DNA of 64,000 nucleotides from Sordaria brevicollis (lineage: Eukaryota > Ascomycota > Sordariomycetes > Sordariales > Sordariaceae). The DNA lies in NCBI GenBank assembly GCA_033439795.1, contig JAUTDP010000008.1, forward strand, positions 2,914,001 through 2,978,000, given 5' to 3'. A program made the translations under genes and the position numbers. The notes below the pieces were generated by a model. The model was given only the letters and a program-made list of their open reading frames with translations, was not told the DNA's origin and did not search any database. This document shows positions 14,161-25,949 of the stretch, piece after piece (positions within the stretch are counted from its first letter, which is position 1; every line of letters begins with the position of its first letter).

Positions 14161-14234
14161 GAATAGGAAATATATAAATAGTTTTACTCTCGACCTTAAA
14201 AGGGTAATCGAAACGGTCTTCGAGTAAGGGGGTA

Positions 14235-14428
14235 TATTAAATTCTAGGGTAGTATTCTAGGCTAAAATAATATAGATTAGTATATAGCTAGTTAGTACTA
14301 CTAGCTACCTAGAAGGTTTTGGCAAATAAGGGATACCCCCAGCTCCCCCGACCAGAACTCCAGAATCCTGTTCTCCACAGTTACACATAGATACACAGAA
14401 TCAATCAATTCCCCCATACAATCTGACA
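14235..14428 (+). repeat. Copia 3' LTR
   Basis: 194 bp, the same length as the 5' copy. Its first half is RIPed (TATTAAATTCT for TGTCAGATTCC) and its second half, from about 14320, is nearly intact, the reverse of the 5' LTR. It ends ATCTGACA, followed by the CTACC duplication. Confidence 0.95.
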
Positions 14429-14433
14429 CTACC

Positions 14434-14788
14434 CTCGAACAGGGCATAGTGCAGATTAGCACGCCCAGTTACACCTCAGCTGTCGAACTGCACCCCTCTA
14501 GGCAATCTGGCAAGACCGGGCCCACCCACTCTCTGACCCCCCTGCTGCTTCCCTACACACCCCGGCGAGCAGCAAGTGTGGTTTGGAGACGTGCTGCACT
14601 GTGTACCTGCTGGATGTGGACTGCCCGGGCGGCCTACGGTACCTACCCCTGCGTACTAATCCCTCGATCTGCGTACCTCCACCGGCGCCAATGTCTGAGT
14701 GGGCGTGGGTGGGGCCTTCGAGCTGGTCATGGGCCTCTGCCTCGCACCCAGCACGCAATGACTGGACTGACTGGGACGATTGCCAATG

Positions 14789-14821
<33 letters not shown>

Positions 14822-15298
14822 CGCACGTCGGACTCATCCCAAGGACCTTGGGATACATAACCCAACTTTCCCCCAGCTCTTCTTCGAGCAAACTTCACAT
14901 CCAGAATCGGCATCACAGACAACAACCACCACTTCACTCTCTCTTCTTCCCTCTGCAACACTGCTCTGGAAAGCAAGCCAGCAACAAGCAAATCCAACTA
15001 CGATACAATAATACCAACAATTAACCATCAACCACAAACACCAACTGCCACCGGCAAACAGAAGAGAGTGAAACATCCACCACACAGCTTGGACTTTGAA
15101 ACAACCACAACCAACACAACAACAGCTCGACACAGCTTCCAATAAGCCAATTCAGCTTCACGTCCATCAGACAAGCAATCAGTCACTCCATCAGCCCTTC
15201 CGGCCTACTACATACGCTGAGCTTGCAGCCTCGAGCGAGTCTTCTAGAGTACACTACAACCAACCACACAACCACCAACCCCACACACAACCGACACC
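14434..15298 (+). promoter_or_regulatory. upstream region and probable 5' leader of the Ecl1-like gene
   Basis: Unique DNA between the Copia element and the ATG at 15299. It contains a 30-base G run (14792-14821) and then, from about 14860, a C/A-rich, G-poor stretch with many AAC and CAA repeats, as is common in Neurospora 5' leaders. The start is in good context (GACACCATGTC). No TATA box or binding site could be assigned with confidence. Confidence 0.45.
14792..14821 (+). repeat. poly(G) tract, 30 bases
   Basis: An uninterrupted run of 30 G about 480 bp upstream of the Ecl1-like start codon. It could form G-quadruplexes. Homopolymers of this length are also error-prone in sequencing, so the exact number is uncertain. 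Confidence 0.9.
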
Positions 15299-15709
15299 AT
15301 GTCTTTCGAGGATTGGGCACTCCAGTTCTGCCTCACCTGCGACAAGCAGACTGATGATGGCGCCGCCTACTGCTCCGAGTCCTGCCGCCTGGCCGACTAC
15401 GAGACCAACTCTGCCTCCAGCTCCGGTCCTAGCTCCCCCAGCTCGAACGGTCCTTCCTTCGACTGGTCCTTCGACAAGCCTACATCATCGAGCAACAAGT
15501 CCTACCTTTCCCCCGCCTACACCTCCCAATCGAGCAGGACACTTTCTCCCTCGAGCTCTCACACCAGCCTCTGCTCCATGAAGAGCACGTCGTCAGCGGG
15601 CCTCAGCCACAGCCACTCTGGCATGTCTGAAAAGGCTGCCAGGGAGCTCCAAGCATATGCCCACTCGTTCGAGTCCGTCAGGCTGCAACGCAGGCGATCG
15701 TCCAACTAA
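15299..15709 (+). CDS. Ecl1-like life-span regulatory zinc protein
   Basis: A 136-residue single-exon protein starting at an ATG in good context and ending TAA. Residues 11-29 hold four cysteines as C-x2-C-x10-C-x3-C (Cys11, Cys14, Cys25, Cys29) in the pattern 'FCLTCDKQ...YCSESC', followed by RLADYE. This N-terminal Cys box is the signature of the fungal Ecl1/Ecl2/Ecl3 family. In fission yeast these small zinc-binding proteins extend chronological life span and respond to nutrient stress. The middle (about 35-105) is low-complexity Ser/Pro/Thr. A short C-terminal helix (about 110-131, 'AARELQAYAHSFESVRLQ') with a basic RRR end is also seen in filamentous-fungal members. The long C/A-rich leader upstream may allow translational control. 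The next gene-like feature is kilobases away. The family call rests on the Cys box and size; the function is inferred from yeast. Confidence 0.85.
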   Translation: MSFEDWALQFCLTCDKQTDDGAAYCSESCRLADYETNSASSSGPSSPSSNGPSFDWSFDKPTSSSNKSYLSPAYTSQSSRTLSPSSSHTSLCSMKSTSSAGLSHSHSGMSEKAARELQAYAHSFESVRLQRRRSSN

Positions 15710-18700
15710 AAACAACAAAATCTTCTACAACACCACTACATTGTTTATTATCAGCGACTATACCCCTCACCTCAGTTTCGACCATTGTTCAGCCGTAGAA
15801 CATTACACGACTCGACTCGACCATTTTGTTTCGTTTGTTTCTTTTACAGTTGTTGTATCAAAAAGGCATGCATCGGAGCACAGCATCATAAAAAAGTCTG
15901 GGTCAAACCTCGGGGATTGGGAATCTGCTTTCATCGTTTTTCGCAAGTTCAAAAAATAAGGCGCACGGGCGGGTTTCAGCTTTTGGGTACTTGGATGCGA
16001 GATATTCCTGGTACCGCGTCGATACATTTTGGGTCGATTTACATTTTCTATTAACAACGCACTTGCATCTGGGAAGCCGGGAGATTTGGTCGTTTGCTAG
16101 CTATGGGTATGGGTATGAATTGTGTTAAGGATATCAGTTGGGCGTTGGGTCATACTAAGAGAGAAAGGCACAACCCTATTAGTGCCATGATAGCAATTGT
16201 TTATTGTATGATTGAGCGGAGGAGTTGGAGATGGGATACCATAACATTGCAAGCGGCAAAAGAACCGCGCAAAAGATGATCCTGAACATTTTTTTTTTTT
16301 TTTTTTTGGTCATGGATCTGAATACAAACAATTCTTACCATGCCCAACACAACACGCATCATGCTGCATCCTGCCTCTGTACTCTGTGAACGTGTCTCAT
16401 TCTGCATTGCGCTCTTTATGGCATCTGGCATGCTACCCTTGCACATGAAATGTCTCAGCTTTTTCACGATCCTGTTCGTCCGGCACTTCGAACCATTGCT
16501 TCCGCCCGTCTGAGACGAACGAATAGGTAAATCCGGAGGTCCGCTTCCGTTGCCGGACTGCCAGGCTTCAACACAAGGTTCCGCCCGTCCAAGACAAGCA
16601 GCGGCGCGGTTGGTTTTCTTTCAAGTTCCTGCTTCGCCTCTCTGGACCGGTACCGAACAATGGGGAGCGGCCGATTGGGACAAAAGAACCAAGTTGATCA
16701 ATCGGGCCCTTTTTTCGTTAAAGCCCAACGCCGGGTTGGTGTTAGTAGCATAAAAACTATAGGGCGAACAGTTGATAGACCCAATGGGCCGAGCCGCTTA
16801 GATCGCCCAAACGTAAAAGTCAGAAAGCGAACCAACCAGGTGCAGGAACAAGGGACATGATTCTGTTACACAACCAGACGGCACAAGTCAAGCTTTCTTC
16901 GACTTTGGTCCATTCATTAACAGGGAGCAGAGTAATCACATAGGGAATATTGCGTGACCCTTTCAACGTGTATCCTCATATTGGTACAAGACGGCGGCAT
17001 TGAGTTCCAGTTATGGGTTGCGAACTCGGATGAAACAATTTTGACAGTCGGCTAGCAGCCAGGCCTGGGAATTGGGGACAGCTTCCCCTCAGATAGAGAA
17101 ACACACGCAGCGAATGAATGTGTGCTGACTTCCAAACAAAGGAGCTCTCCTCTCCTCCCTACATAGGCTTTGCCGCTACATAGCACGGTTGTTGGGCGGC
17201 ACGAAAATGGCCAATTCCAGATGAGCGGCACGCACATCTCAGGATTGTTTGACCCACTCCACTTCTGCCAATTCAGTCGCCAAAATAAAAGAGGGGTCCA
17301 CACACAGGCAGGCAGAGTCCACTCACCCAAGCCAAGTTCACCCAGCTGGAACCCTTTCCCTTCTCTTTTCATTGCAACAAAGTCCAGGGCGGGCCCCTCA
17401 TGTCCCTCAATGTCCCTCTTATCAATTCCCCGATCCAACCAAATTCAAGAACGACGGAACGAGCCTCTCTTCTCTCTCTTCCTAGACTTTTTAACTCCCA
17501 ATGAATGGGCCAATCTCGTGAACTGATTCGCGGGATCCGTACAGCTTCGCCCATTCAGAAGGTGTCATTCCTCAACGAGCCTGTCGAGCCCGCCTCACTT
17601 TGGTCCGAAAAAGAAAAGACCAAAAAAATTCAGAGAGAGGCCCTGTACCACGCGAGAGGCATATGGATTTTCGTTTCGAGACCAGCGCCAAGAGCAGCCC
17701 ACAGCGGCCCAGCCAGAGGAAGACGTTGAGCCACGTTAGAGGTGAAAACTCTTTTTCCTATTCTTTGGGAGGCACAGACGACCAGACGGCACGGAAGAAG
17801 CCATGAAGAGAGACGCTCAGAGGCTACGGTGCTGGTAGGCTTTGTCCGCCGCGCGAGATCCTCGCCTCATTCCCCCACAGGATAGGCATTCCTTTTCCTC
17901 CCCTCCTCTGTTCTGTGGACGGGCACACAAGGACTTCCGGTTTAAGTGATCTCTTCGAACCAAAGCAGGCCAACGACGAAAAAGATTAGATGAACAACAA
18001 GAGACGAAACAAAGCACGTAAGACCACAATGACTCTATCACGAAAATCAATTGGCGCCCCCTCTTCCTCTCATTCCCCTCATTCCGCCCGTCATTGTCAA
18101 CCCATCCACTTGCTGTCAAAACGTTGCCGATGTCGGCGATGTCGTGAAAGCATCATCAAGATAAAAGTGCTTCATGTGAGTCCCTTGCCACTGGAAGGTC
18201 TACACTTCATAGGCTATGGTAGGCTGGACCCGGGACCCCCCATCGGTGATGCGTTATGTTGTGATACTGGAATATTTTTGCCTGATGTGTGATAGACACA
18301 GACCACAACGACGACGACTCACTCGCTTCACTTTTCCGTGATATTTACTGCGAGGATGCGGATCACAAAAGAAAGGGAAAGGAAACGTCCATGCGGAGAT
18401 GCTTCGGACAGCTCACGTCTTGACGGTCACGAGACAAACGAGGACAACGAGAACGAGACGGCGCGCAGGGTCTCTTCTGGATCGTCGATTTGATGCAGTT
18501 TCACTTAAAACTCTTTGATGAGATGCAATTGGGTAGAAATTGTCTATCTGTCTACACAGCCGAGTGGTTTTGCTGCTCACTCACTGCTCAGGAACCCAAG
18601 TCCCACCCATGCCTGACGGACAGCAGAAAAATCAATGTGTTGGAGGTTATTCCCAAGGTGCCAGCTTGTCCAGCTCCATATCAGAATCGAGATCGCACAA

Positions 18701-19554
18701 GGTTTCAAACAAAGCTCTGGGGGATAGTAGAATACTGTACGTACCGGGTTCTTGCCAGCTGGCCGTGGTATCTCTAGAATGGGAATTCCATACTCTCAAA
18801 AGAAATACAGGTTTCTTTTTCTTCTTTCTACGAACGTACATGCACCCATATATATCGAAAACTCGTACGAGAATGATCAAAACATGGAGATTTTGCAAAT
18901 TTCCATCCCATTCCCATAGCTATATGCCAACTTCCAGGTTTCTCGTGTAAAATCCGGTCTTCCCACTTTCCCCTCATCTACATAGCCAAAGCTGGGATAA
19001 TGCCAGCTACGATAGCTTCGGCGGGCTGTTGCCCTTGCTTGCTTTGCACTAGTGAACGCAAAACATGAAACCAAAAACCGATCCCGACCGCGCTTTTTGT
19101 TGGGAGTTGCCCGCCGTACGGATGGACAAGTTATTAGTAACCTGTCGTTGTTGAAGTGGGGCGGGGTGAGTGTTTGGGGCCGATGTAACGAACGGACGGG
19201 GCCCCGTCCGTAGGGCCAGCATCGCCGATGCCCAAAGCGGGCAGGCGGGCAGGCGGGCGGGGACCAAAAAAAGCTCTTGGCAGAACTTGGTTCTTGTTCA
19301 GTGTGTGGACTGTGGGATTGCGTGCGTGTGTGTGAAATCCGAACATCTGCATTGACAAGTGGTCACGCTCCCGTTAACGTGATGAGCAAGTTTATGTTGC
19401 TGTCCTCCTTCTCATCATCCGTCGACATATGTTGTGTGAATTGTGATGATGGATGGATCTCCTCGCAGCCCCGGTCCGGTCAGCAAGTAGAGGTAGCTAG
19501 CCGTCGTGGTTCGGTTCGGCAGGCAAGAGAAGCTACCCTTACCCCTACCCTACC

Positions 19555-19555
<1 letters not shown>

Positions 19556-19597
<42 letters not shown>
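19556..19597 (+). repeat. poly(A) tract, 42 bases
   Basis: An uninterrupted A run following a CCTACCC-rich stretch in unique DNA. No adjacent retroposed gene or flanking duplication was found. Confidence 0.85.
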
Positions 19598-19601
<4 letters not shown>

Positions 19602-21378
19602 ATGTTCGGCTTTCATTCCACGCAATCAGAGTTGGAAATAGCGGCATGTGTCGCAAGAGGGACTTTTGAGACAACATGTACATCCCATCAAAAGCGTTTG
19701 GTTTGGCTCGCGCCCAGTGACGGTCGGTTTCGGTTGCGCGAGAGTGCGGAGTCATTGCACCAGCTGGGCTTGATCTCGCCAAACCCTCGCTTGAACAATT
19801 GCTGATGATCATCAATCACTTTTCACCTTTTCCGTCCTCATTGCCTTACAAGGAAAAAGTCCGGTGCTGCTGGTCTTTCACACCGGGCACACCGGTCATC
19901 TGGTCGACTACCATACGTGCCCCTGCTCATCACATCACATAAGCGAGTTGCGAAGGGGTGAAATATGACAGACCGGAACGTACCGAAACAGAAACATGTC
20001 TCCAAGAAGAAGAAGGATGACAAAGCATCTGCCTATACGAAAGAAGAAGAAAAAAAGTAAAAAGGCGGAGCGGAGCCTCATTACGCCTTCTACGCCTCTT
20101 CAGCCTCTTCCCAGAACATACCACGATGCGGATGGCGGATGGGGCGCGACCCAGGCGACCTACAGTACATACCGGCAGACACCCGAACGGACGCCAGTTG
20201 TACACACGAACGGAATGCCGGAAGCTGCCGGGCAAGCGGACGGGAAGGCCGCGCACCACGAAACCATGAATCATACCTCGTGGACGGCTGGTTGGTGGTT
20301 AGAGGTGGCTGAAAGAAGAAGAACATTCACAAAGGAGACTTCTTATCTCTTTCTGAAGCTCATGATGCTTGCTTAGCGGTGACTGACGATATCTGGTTCC
20401 TGATCATTATCACCTTCCACAGCAAATGGAAAAAGAACGTGAGAAAGCAAAAGACGGGAAGAGTGTAAATCAGGGTCCACAACTTGCCCTGTTTGTATCT
20501 TTCCCTGGATTTTACCATCCCGTGCCCGCCTAACTTCTTCTACACTACGGTGACTACTAAATTATTTTTCGTAACACAGGACATTCTCGAACGTTAACGA
20601 ACATCACAAGGCTCGCCGACAAGGGCTGTCGTCAAGCGGGATAGGATGTGATGTTCACCGTTCACCGCCAATACGAAGAGCCTCTTCTGCTTCTGGAGCC
20701 TCAAAATGGAGCACCTGTGTTAGCCGCGCTTTACCGCTCATGAGCCGAGAGCTGTCAGTTGTTGTCCATCAAGGTTCGTTTCGGTTCCGCTTTGAAAGTC
20801 TAATAAAGAGGATGAGAGGCTTCTTTATATCCACCACGTGCTTGGAAGCCATTGAAAGTTCTTCTCACCGATGCTGCCCTGACGAAACTCACCGATCATC
20901 ACCGCCGACCGCCTTCCTGCGTGGCTACCGCTACCGACCGCCAGCTGGAACGTGTAGTGTACCCCTTCCGATCGCCCCGGGCCCCCGGACCCCCGGCCTT
21001 TCAGTCCCGGACTCCGTAGCCAGGCAGGCAGTAGTACACCGTGTGCGAGCTAACATCCTCACATTTCGGCGCCAGCGTGTGAGATACTGTAGGTACAGGC
21101 GTCGGTGAAGAGTTGACGTAGCGGAGCCGGCTCACACAAGCAAGGAGATTACAATTTGCAAACCCGGCACAAGAGCCGCGCATAGTGTACAAGTATGTAC
21201 GCCCAAGGACCAAGTGTTTTGGATGAGCGGTGCCGGTAGCGGAGCTCGAAGCTCGGAGAATTCTTGAGGAGGAACTTTGGACGTCGGTACAGTATTTGCT
21301 GGCCGTGGTGGCAGCTGACACTGGCACGCCTGGGCAGGGTTCCGAGGCCGCCGAAGAGCCTCATCGATTTCGACTCCT

Positions 21379-21379
<1 letters not shown>

Positions 21380-21432
<53 letters not shown>
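21380..21432 (+). repeat. poly(A) tract, 53 bases
   Basis: The longest homopolymer in the window. I could not find a target duplication that would mark it as the tail of a LINE, SINE or processed pseudogene. Confidence 0.85.
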
Positions 21433-21434
<2 letters not shown>

Positions 21435-23160
21435 CGAAACAAATTTTTTGCGACGGACGGCTCCGCAACGTCAATGACTGACTGACATGCTCCGCGCACC
21501 GAAATCCCGACCGATCCTGACACCCCGATCCCGATCCCGGAATCCCGGTGAGATTTTGTGTCTTTTCTTGGATTCTTTGATCGGTGTGCGGATCGGGCTC
21601 GGAGGTCGGAAGGCACGGTGACAAAAGGCAAACACGGAAGAACGGCCATGTGACGTTCAGGTACTGCGATTGCGATGTTTGTGCATTCGATTTTCAATCC
21701 GATCCGAGAACAGGTAGAGCCTCCCGTCCAGCGGGCTTAACTGGTCCCGTCGGTGAAATTGTTCGAATGCGGAGCCGAACATGAGGGCAAAATAATAGCC
21801 CAGCGGTCCAGAAACACAAAGCAGACGGAGACCGGAATGAAAATATCACGAGATCATACCGAACAAACGTAAGATATCATGGGAATTCTCGGGACTGTTT
21901 GCGAGTTCGCCCAATTTTTTTTTTTTTTGTGGGTTGAGGTTTTCCCAAGCAGCTGTGGCCTGGCCTTGGCCTTGGCTCTGGGGTGCTACATACTGCCCTG
22001 CGCCTTGCGCTGCGCTCCCGACGTCCCCGCGCCCGCTGAGTGCCCGCTGCATCATTCGGTTTCGGGACCTGCGCCGAGCGAGCGCGGGCGGCGAACGGCG
22101 GATGTGTGGTGATCAGGTTCTTCGGTTGGGGACGGGAAGTATTCTCATGGAGCGGAGGGAGATGTTATTGGGGTTAAAAAAAACTTGCGTCCATTTTCAC
22201 GGGCAAAATGATGAGGTCGCAAAAAACACGAAAGTTGGTGATACACGGCACAGTGCTGATCTTCAGGAACGGTTCCTGGGCTTTTGGGCAGCGATGTGCT
22301 GGCTTCCGTGGTACTTTGATGGCTTGCACACTGTGTTGAAGATCCGTCTTCCGTTGTGAATTCGACTGTCGCTGCTCTCAAGCTTCCTTTTGACAATTCG
22401 AGTCTGGGGGGCTAAATTATTCCCCCTCCTTTCCACGAGGGACAGATATTTTTGGTGTCACGCCATTTCATTTTCCCACGAAAATCAAAAGTGGTTTCTG
22501 GGCTGAGTGTGGATTCTTTTATCGGGTCAAGGCTTGTTAAGCCCACTCTCCCATTCCCATTCCATCGGACATTCCTCATTTTCCCATCTCGGAATGCCTT
22601 CATCCCACTTTGACTGGGCATGTTGCTAGTAAACGAAAGGTGAGCTTTAATACTTATCCGACACTGACAGCCCCTTCTCGGGTCACAAGCTACGGTATGT
22701 ACCGGCCAGCCCCAGATCGTTTACGACTTGGACAACTGGATTGGTGGTTTGCGTGGGCCGTTTACACCAAAAAAATTGCGGAGGTGGAGGTGCTGAACTG
22801 CTGATGGATTGCCGTACCCCGTTTCTCGCACCAGCAAAGCCTCTGAAGCCTCTAACAACGAACCATGCCGAACGGCCCAGACTGTCTGGGCATCATTAGA
22901 CATCAGCTCCCAGCTGATGAGCTAGGCGGAAGCTTGTATGGACATTTTGCTAGTGCTCACTCGGCACAGGACCCGACGTTCGACAGTTGTCCGTGTCGTA
23001 CTGTTGTGTCGGTTTAACTCCTGTGGTGTTTTGGCAAAATTAGCATGGTGTGGAGGCGCCGGAGTCATCCGGTCGGTAGTTAACAACGGCCGCTGTAAGA
23101 AGCGGCGCCGCAAGATGTTGTTTGTTGCAGATTGGGGAACGACCGGCCGGCCGGGAGTTA

Positions 23161-23197
23161 GGGCATGTACGTTTCGCCAGTAAGTGCGCCAGTAAAC
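23161..23197 (+). repeat. Harbinger-like left terminal inverted repeat
   Basis: 37 bp starting GGGCATGTACG, next to the TTA duplication. It contains two GCCAGTAA motifs in tandem. Confidence 0.85.
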
Positions 23198-23856
23198 AGG
23201 TCCAGTACTCGGGGGATGGAGGGCGGGCGTGGCCATTGTTCATCCCCCTCTTTTGGTAAAAGAGGGGGTGGAAAAAATCTGGGACAGTAAAATAATCTGG
23301 GACAAGCTCAAATTTGGTGGTGACCAGAATGCATCAACGCAGGCCACCACCCAGCATTTTTCTAAAAATCTAAGAAAACTCCAGAAAGGAATTCTAAATA
23401 TTGAGGACTAATTGGAAGAGTTTCAAAATTTTTCTTCAAAAATTGGTTGACCAAAAGCTCTTCAACCTCTCGTATCTCACCAAACGCTGCATTTTTGTGA
23501 TGCGCAACACAAACCACGATTTGCTTGGCAAAAAGCATTGCATCTCAATTATCTCAACAACCCTTAGACCAAAATGAATAAGAATTTGAAGAATGCTTTT
23601 TAGAGTAGTTCTTTACCTTTTGGAATTTTCTTAGATTTTTAGAAAAATATTGGGTAGTGGCCTACGTTGATGCATTCTAGTCACTACTAAATTTGAGTTT
23701 GTCCTAAATTATTTTACTATCCTAGATTTTTTACGCCCCCTCTTCTACGGAGAGGGGGTTGAACAATGCCAAGGCGCCCTACAACCCCCGAGTAAATAGT
23801 TTTTACGAGGCACGCACTGGCCACCTTATAAATACTCCCAGTAAGGTCTGGTCGGT
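23180..23856. repeat. long imperfect inverted repeat (foldback), one arm RIPed
   Basis: Arms at about 23180-23390 and 23617-23850 are reverse complements, including ATTGTTCA..CCCCCTC (23235 onward) against its complement ending at 23767, and the CTCGGGGG / CCCCCGAG blocks outside. The left arm is nearly intact. The right arm differs mainly by C-to-T and G-to-A changes. The core 23234-23768 could be a separate foldback or MITE, with GCC on both sides. But pairing continues outward beyond it toward the Harbinger end, so it may instead be the element's own subterminal structure. Confidence 0.75.
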
Positions 23857-24184
23857 CTTGGCTATAACCTATTTAGCTACATTACTAAAGCGATTTCCAG
23901 AATTTAATAAAAATGCTAAAAATAGGGAATTTTAGTATTTTCGAATATAAATATAAAACGTAGTATTATTAACCGCCGTAATACCTTTATTATTTACTTA
24001 GGTCAACCCTTCTTTTATTATCTTTTAAAGAACTTTAATCCTTTATTTTTATACCTAAATGAATAATAATTAAACTCTACCTACAATGTAAAATAAATCC
24101 TAAATTATAAAGTCTTAATTATTATTTTAAGTAAATTAAATCCTAATTAATTAATTCCCTTCGAATTAATTACCCTTTTCCCAA

Positions 24185-25240
24185 TTCTTTATCCCTACCG
24201 CCCTTAAAAAGAAGAAGAATCGTACTACTACTAAAAACTTTATTTAAAATAACGAATAGGAATCTTTCTTATTTAATTTATTAAAAAACATTATTAAAAA
24301 CGGTTTAATTAATTAAAATAAGTATAAGGATTAGGTATATAATAGTTTAATTATTAAAATAGTAAAGCGCTTTAATTTAACGTTTAATAACGAATAAATA
24401 CGTAATAAGGTTGTTTAATTTCGTTATAAATAACGCATTTAAATAATTTTAAAAAACATTTCGATATCGGAGTTTAAATTCAATACGGATATTAACGTAA
24501 TAATTATATTTAATAATATATAAAATATATTAATCGAAATTAATATATAATATAATATTAATTATAATATAAATTTACTAATTAATATTATTAAAAGAAT
24601 AAAGAGGTTATTTAATTTAAAAATAAAATTCTCTTATATTAAAAATTAATAGAAGAGGCGTTTACGGGTAACTAGGGTATTATTAAGTAATATATAAAGA
24701 TTCTAAGCGCGCTTTTATTTATAAAGGAAATATTAACCCCCTTCCTTCTTATTAATAAAATTTTTAATAACGAGGGTAATATTAACGACGATGAATTCCC
24801 CGTCCTTATTTACGTTCGTAATAGTAAAAGGAAGGTAGCGTTAAATATTAACCTTAAGAAAAAAAAGAAGAGGAATAATATAACCGAAGTTGTAATCGAA
24901 AATATTAAAACGTTAGCGGATATAATAAGGGAAATTAACGTTACCCCTATAATTATCCTTTTTATTATTACTATTATTTTTTTAAACTTTACGTTTAAAA
25001 TATAATTCGATTACGCCTTCAATTTATTTTATAAAGAATAAGAGGATAAAGTTAATAATACTATTATTAAAATTACGTTTCGAAAATAGGAAGAATCGGA
25101 TAGAAAAGTACGCTACTTTATTAAAATATTTAATAAAAAGAGGGAAGCGTATTTTTATAAATTAAAGAAGAAAGTTAATAATAATATTAATAGAGGGAGG
25201 AGAAGTAATATAATTATTAAGGGAAGAAATTTTTATTTAA
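24185..25240 (+). pseudogene. Myb/SANT-like ORF of the Harbinger element, RIPed
   Basis: A decayed frame on + that stays continuous for about 350 codons if stops at former Gln and Trp codons are ignored. Early on there is a basic start (KKKNRTTTKN), then 'LLNLLKN', 'YNSLI.K.VKRFNLTF..E.IRNKVV.FRYK', then 'EFKF.TD..V'. This order matches the Myb/SANT-like DNA-binding domain found in plant and fungal transposon companions. Then follow an acidic stretch (NDDEFPVL), a lysine-rich NLS-like KKKKKR, and 'EVV.ENIKTLADIIREIN'. In PIF/Harbinger elements a second Myb/SANT protein helps the transposase bind DNA and enter the nucleus. The assignment is by pattern only. Confidence 0.65.
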
Positions 25241-25949
25241 AATATAAATTTAATTTTATTAACTTTAAATTATAATAATTATAATATATTATTAATAATA
25301 TAATTTATTTACTAAATACGGGATTTATAGGCGGAATATAGGTCGACCCTAAATTTTAATATTTTATTAATTTAATATATTTTTTCAATATTTTTATATT
25401 ATTACTAAAAAAAATCGTACGTATATAAAAAAAATATTATTCTATTCGCTAGATTAAGCTAAATCGATATATATAATTTATATTAATTTTGGATTATTTT
25501 TATAATCGATGTAAATATTGAAAGTAATATTAGGATTTCGGTTAATAAAGTATAGCGGGAATTAAAACGGCGTTAATATAATTTAATATAATAAATATAT
25601 TTATTTAAAATCCAAAATATTTTAAAATCGAAGGTATTAAATTTTATATTCAATTATTTATATTTTAATACTCTTAATTATTATTATATAAATTATTATT
25701 TTTATAATAAATTTAATCGATTTAAAAAATAATTTAAATATTAAGTACTAAATCTTAAATTATTTATTTAAAAAATCTAATCTAATAAAATTTTTATATA
25801 TTTTCCCCTCTTCTCTCCTTTACTAAATTAATTCTCTTTTATTAAATAACTAACTTCTAAATTTCTCCCCTCCTTTTAAATTCGTTATAATAATTAATTC
25901 ATATCTTCTTTATAATATAATTACGAATTTAAATTATATATTTATAAAC

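Larger units (their letters stand above)
8876..14428 (+). mobile_element. complete Copia LTR retrotransposon, inactivated by RIP
   Basis: A 5553-bp element bounded by a 5-bp target duplication CTACC (8871-8875 and 14429-14433). Both LTRs are 194 bp, starting TGTCAGATTCC in the intact copy and ending ..ATCTGACA. A purine tract (AAGGGGG) sits at 14226-14232 just before the 3' LTR. The internal order is Copia-type: gag with a decayed zinc knuckle, protease DSG, integrase, then reverse transcriptase and RNase H. The interior is RIPed, but the outer half of each LTR is almost unmutated, so the mutated tract starts and stops inside the LTRs. No part can encode a functional protein. Confidence 0.95.
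15710..23157. other. unique, gene-poor interval
   Basis: About 7.4 kb of normal-composition DNA with only short overlapping ORFs and no recognisable domain. Notable sequence: T runs near 16291 and 21913; poly(A) runs of 42 (19556-19597) and 53 (21380-21432); a GGGCAGGC-type repeat near 19240-19258; and CCCGATC repeats near 21518-21545. The first few hundred bases are probably the 3' UTR of the Ecl1-like gene. A gene with several short exons cannot be excluded. Confidence 0.5.

Noticed and set aside
15096..15581. Overlapping upstream ORF covering the Ecl1-like start
   Set aside because: It would begin at TTG, not ATG, so it is not a convincing uORF.
22811..22827. Shared GCCGTACCCCGTTTCT with 46631
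   Set aside because: A 16-base match between two unique regions with no extension; probably chance.
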